Below are positions 59,401 through 60,000 of a stretch of DNA of 60,000 bases, piece by piece. Under the pieces are notes generated by a model, which worked only from the letters and a program-made list of their open reading frames with translations, had not been told where the DNA came from and searched no databases. The stretch is taken from contig NC_079882.1 in NCBI RefSeq assembly GCF_029227915.1, positions 26,481,001-26,541,000 of the forward strand, given 5' to 3'. Each line of letters begins with the position of its first letter. The stretch's first letter is position 1. Origin of the DNA: Hydractinia symbiolongicarpus (lineage: Eukaryota > Cnidaria > Hydrozoa > Anthoathecata > Hydractiniidae). A program made the translations under genes and the position numbers.

Positions 59401-60000
59401 AACCAATTTATCTGCGCCATCTTTAATTGTGGTCTGCAAAATACACAAGCATTCGTGCGATTGCAACAAAGTGAGCGCTATTTTTATATTACTTACTTCA
59501 AAAACATATGGCGGGGTACCTTGGTAGAGACTATGGATAGATTAGCTATCTGTAATGCTATGGAAATTAAATCCTGCGAGATAAACCCCAATCGATTATG
59601 TAAATAAATATAAGTTGGTTTTTGTCACATCTTATTTTGGCAAATTCGTGACATTTAGGAGCTTCAATATTGAGGTCAAAATCGTAATTGTCTCATTAGC
59701 TTGCAGTTAACGAGATGTTTGAGCATTACCTGTACATTTGCAACTGCGATAAAGTGGTCGAAGTAATTTGTATTTTTTATAGTCTTGTTCGTAAAAATGT
59801 AACCACAAGATCAACCTTGTTTTTCTTAAAATTGTGTATCATAAAAACCGTGTATCAAGGTGTGGTAGAAATTTTTGAAAGTCAGCTCTGTATCCACCCC
59901 TTTACGCCATTTTGTGGTGTGAATCACTACAGCTCGGCTCACCGCGATAATTTAGAATAACCTAGAGAAGAAAGCAATGACTACTTTACTATCACAATAG
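53406..60000. other. Non-coding stretch, no gene seen
   Basis: Open frames (for example 57996-58220, 58873-59112 and 59715-59960) are short and show no domain or paralogue. A 21-bp direct repeat beginning ACACAAACTGAATCACCGTT occurs at 57075 and 57111. Some could be exons of a large gene, but no splice-site-bounded conserved exon is recognisable to me. Confidence 0.45.

Noticed and set aside
1-60000. tRNA, rRNA and spliceosomal RNA genes
   Set aside because: I looked for B-box (GGTTCRANNCC) and conserved snRNA starts and found no convincing case; the TATA-bearing R4 blocks are not followed by a known snRNA sequence.

Overview
This is a strongly AT-rich animal-type sequence: genes are sparse, intergenic space is long, and there are many simple repeats and old mobile-element fragments. 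I see no bacterial-style operons, no rRNA and no recognisable tRNA. The dispersed repeats and the secreted cysteine-rich peptides suggest a marine invertebrate, possibly a hydrozoan cnidarian. That placement is an impression from general familiarity and could not be checked here.

The centre of the window (about 12.2-43.2 kb) is a repetitive array carrying one family of small, single-exon, secreted, six-cysteine peptides of 76 residues. I count seven copies that look intact (12.4, 15.7, 19.0, 25.9, 28.9, 40.1 and 42.6 kb), one that keeps an open frame but has lost a cysteine and its 3' flank (31.4 kb), and one clear pseudogene (22.2 kb). There is also one deletion scar where the gene is gone but both flanks remain (35.87 kb), and perhaps one orphan 5' flank (14.1-14.4 kb). 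A diverged member with the same cysteine spacing plus an Arg-rich tail lies alone at 53.1-53.4 kb. All members share C-x3-C-x6-C-x12-C-x6-C-x3-C, a mirror-symmetric spacing that suggests an alpha-helical hairpin tied by three nested disulfides. The likely role is a secreted defence, venom or signalling peptide; I do not recognise a named family.

Most array genes are on the minus strand. Two (19.0 and 25.9 kb) are on the plus strand and form head-to-head pairs with the minus copies at 15.7 and 22.2 kb; that two-gene segment of about 6 kb is duplicated in tandem (about 15.6-21.7 and 22.1-28.0 kb). The array is built from recurring non-coding modules (called A, B, C and D here). A TATA-like box sits about 100-145 bp before each ATG, and an 18-bp element lies about 350-430 bp upstream in seven units. 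The pseudogene has lost its start codon, its TATA box and cysteines together.

The flanks (1-12.2 kb and 43.2-60 kb, apart from the 53-kb gene) hold no gene I can support. They contain a CAA-rich tract, a 56-bp tandem repeat, several dispersed repeat families and a local duplication with a TATA-like motif. The remaining open frames are short and look like chance frames in AT-rich DNA.
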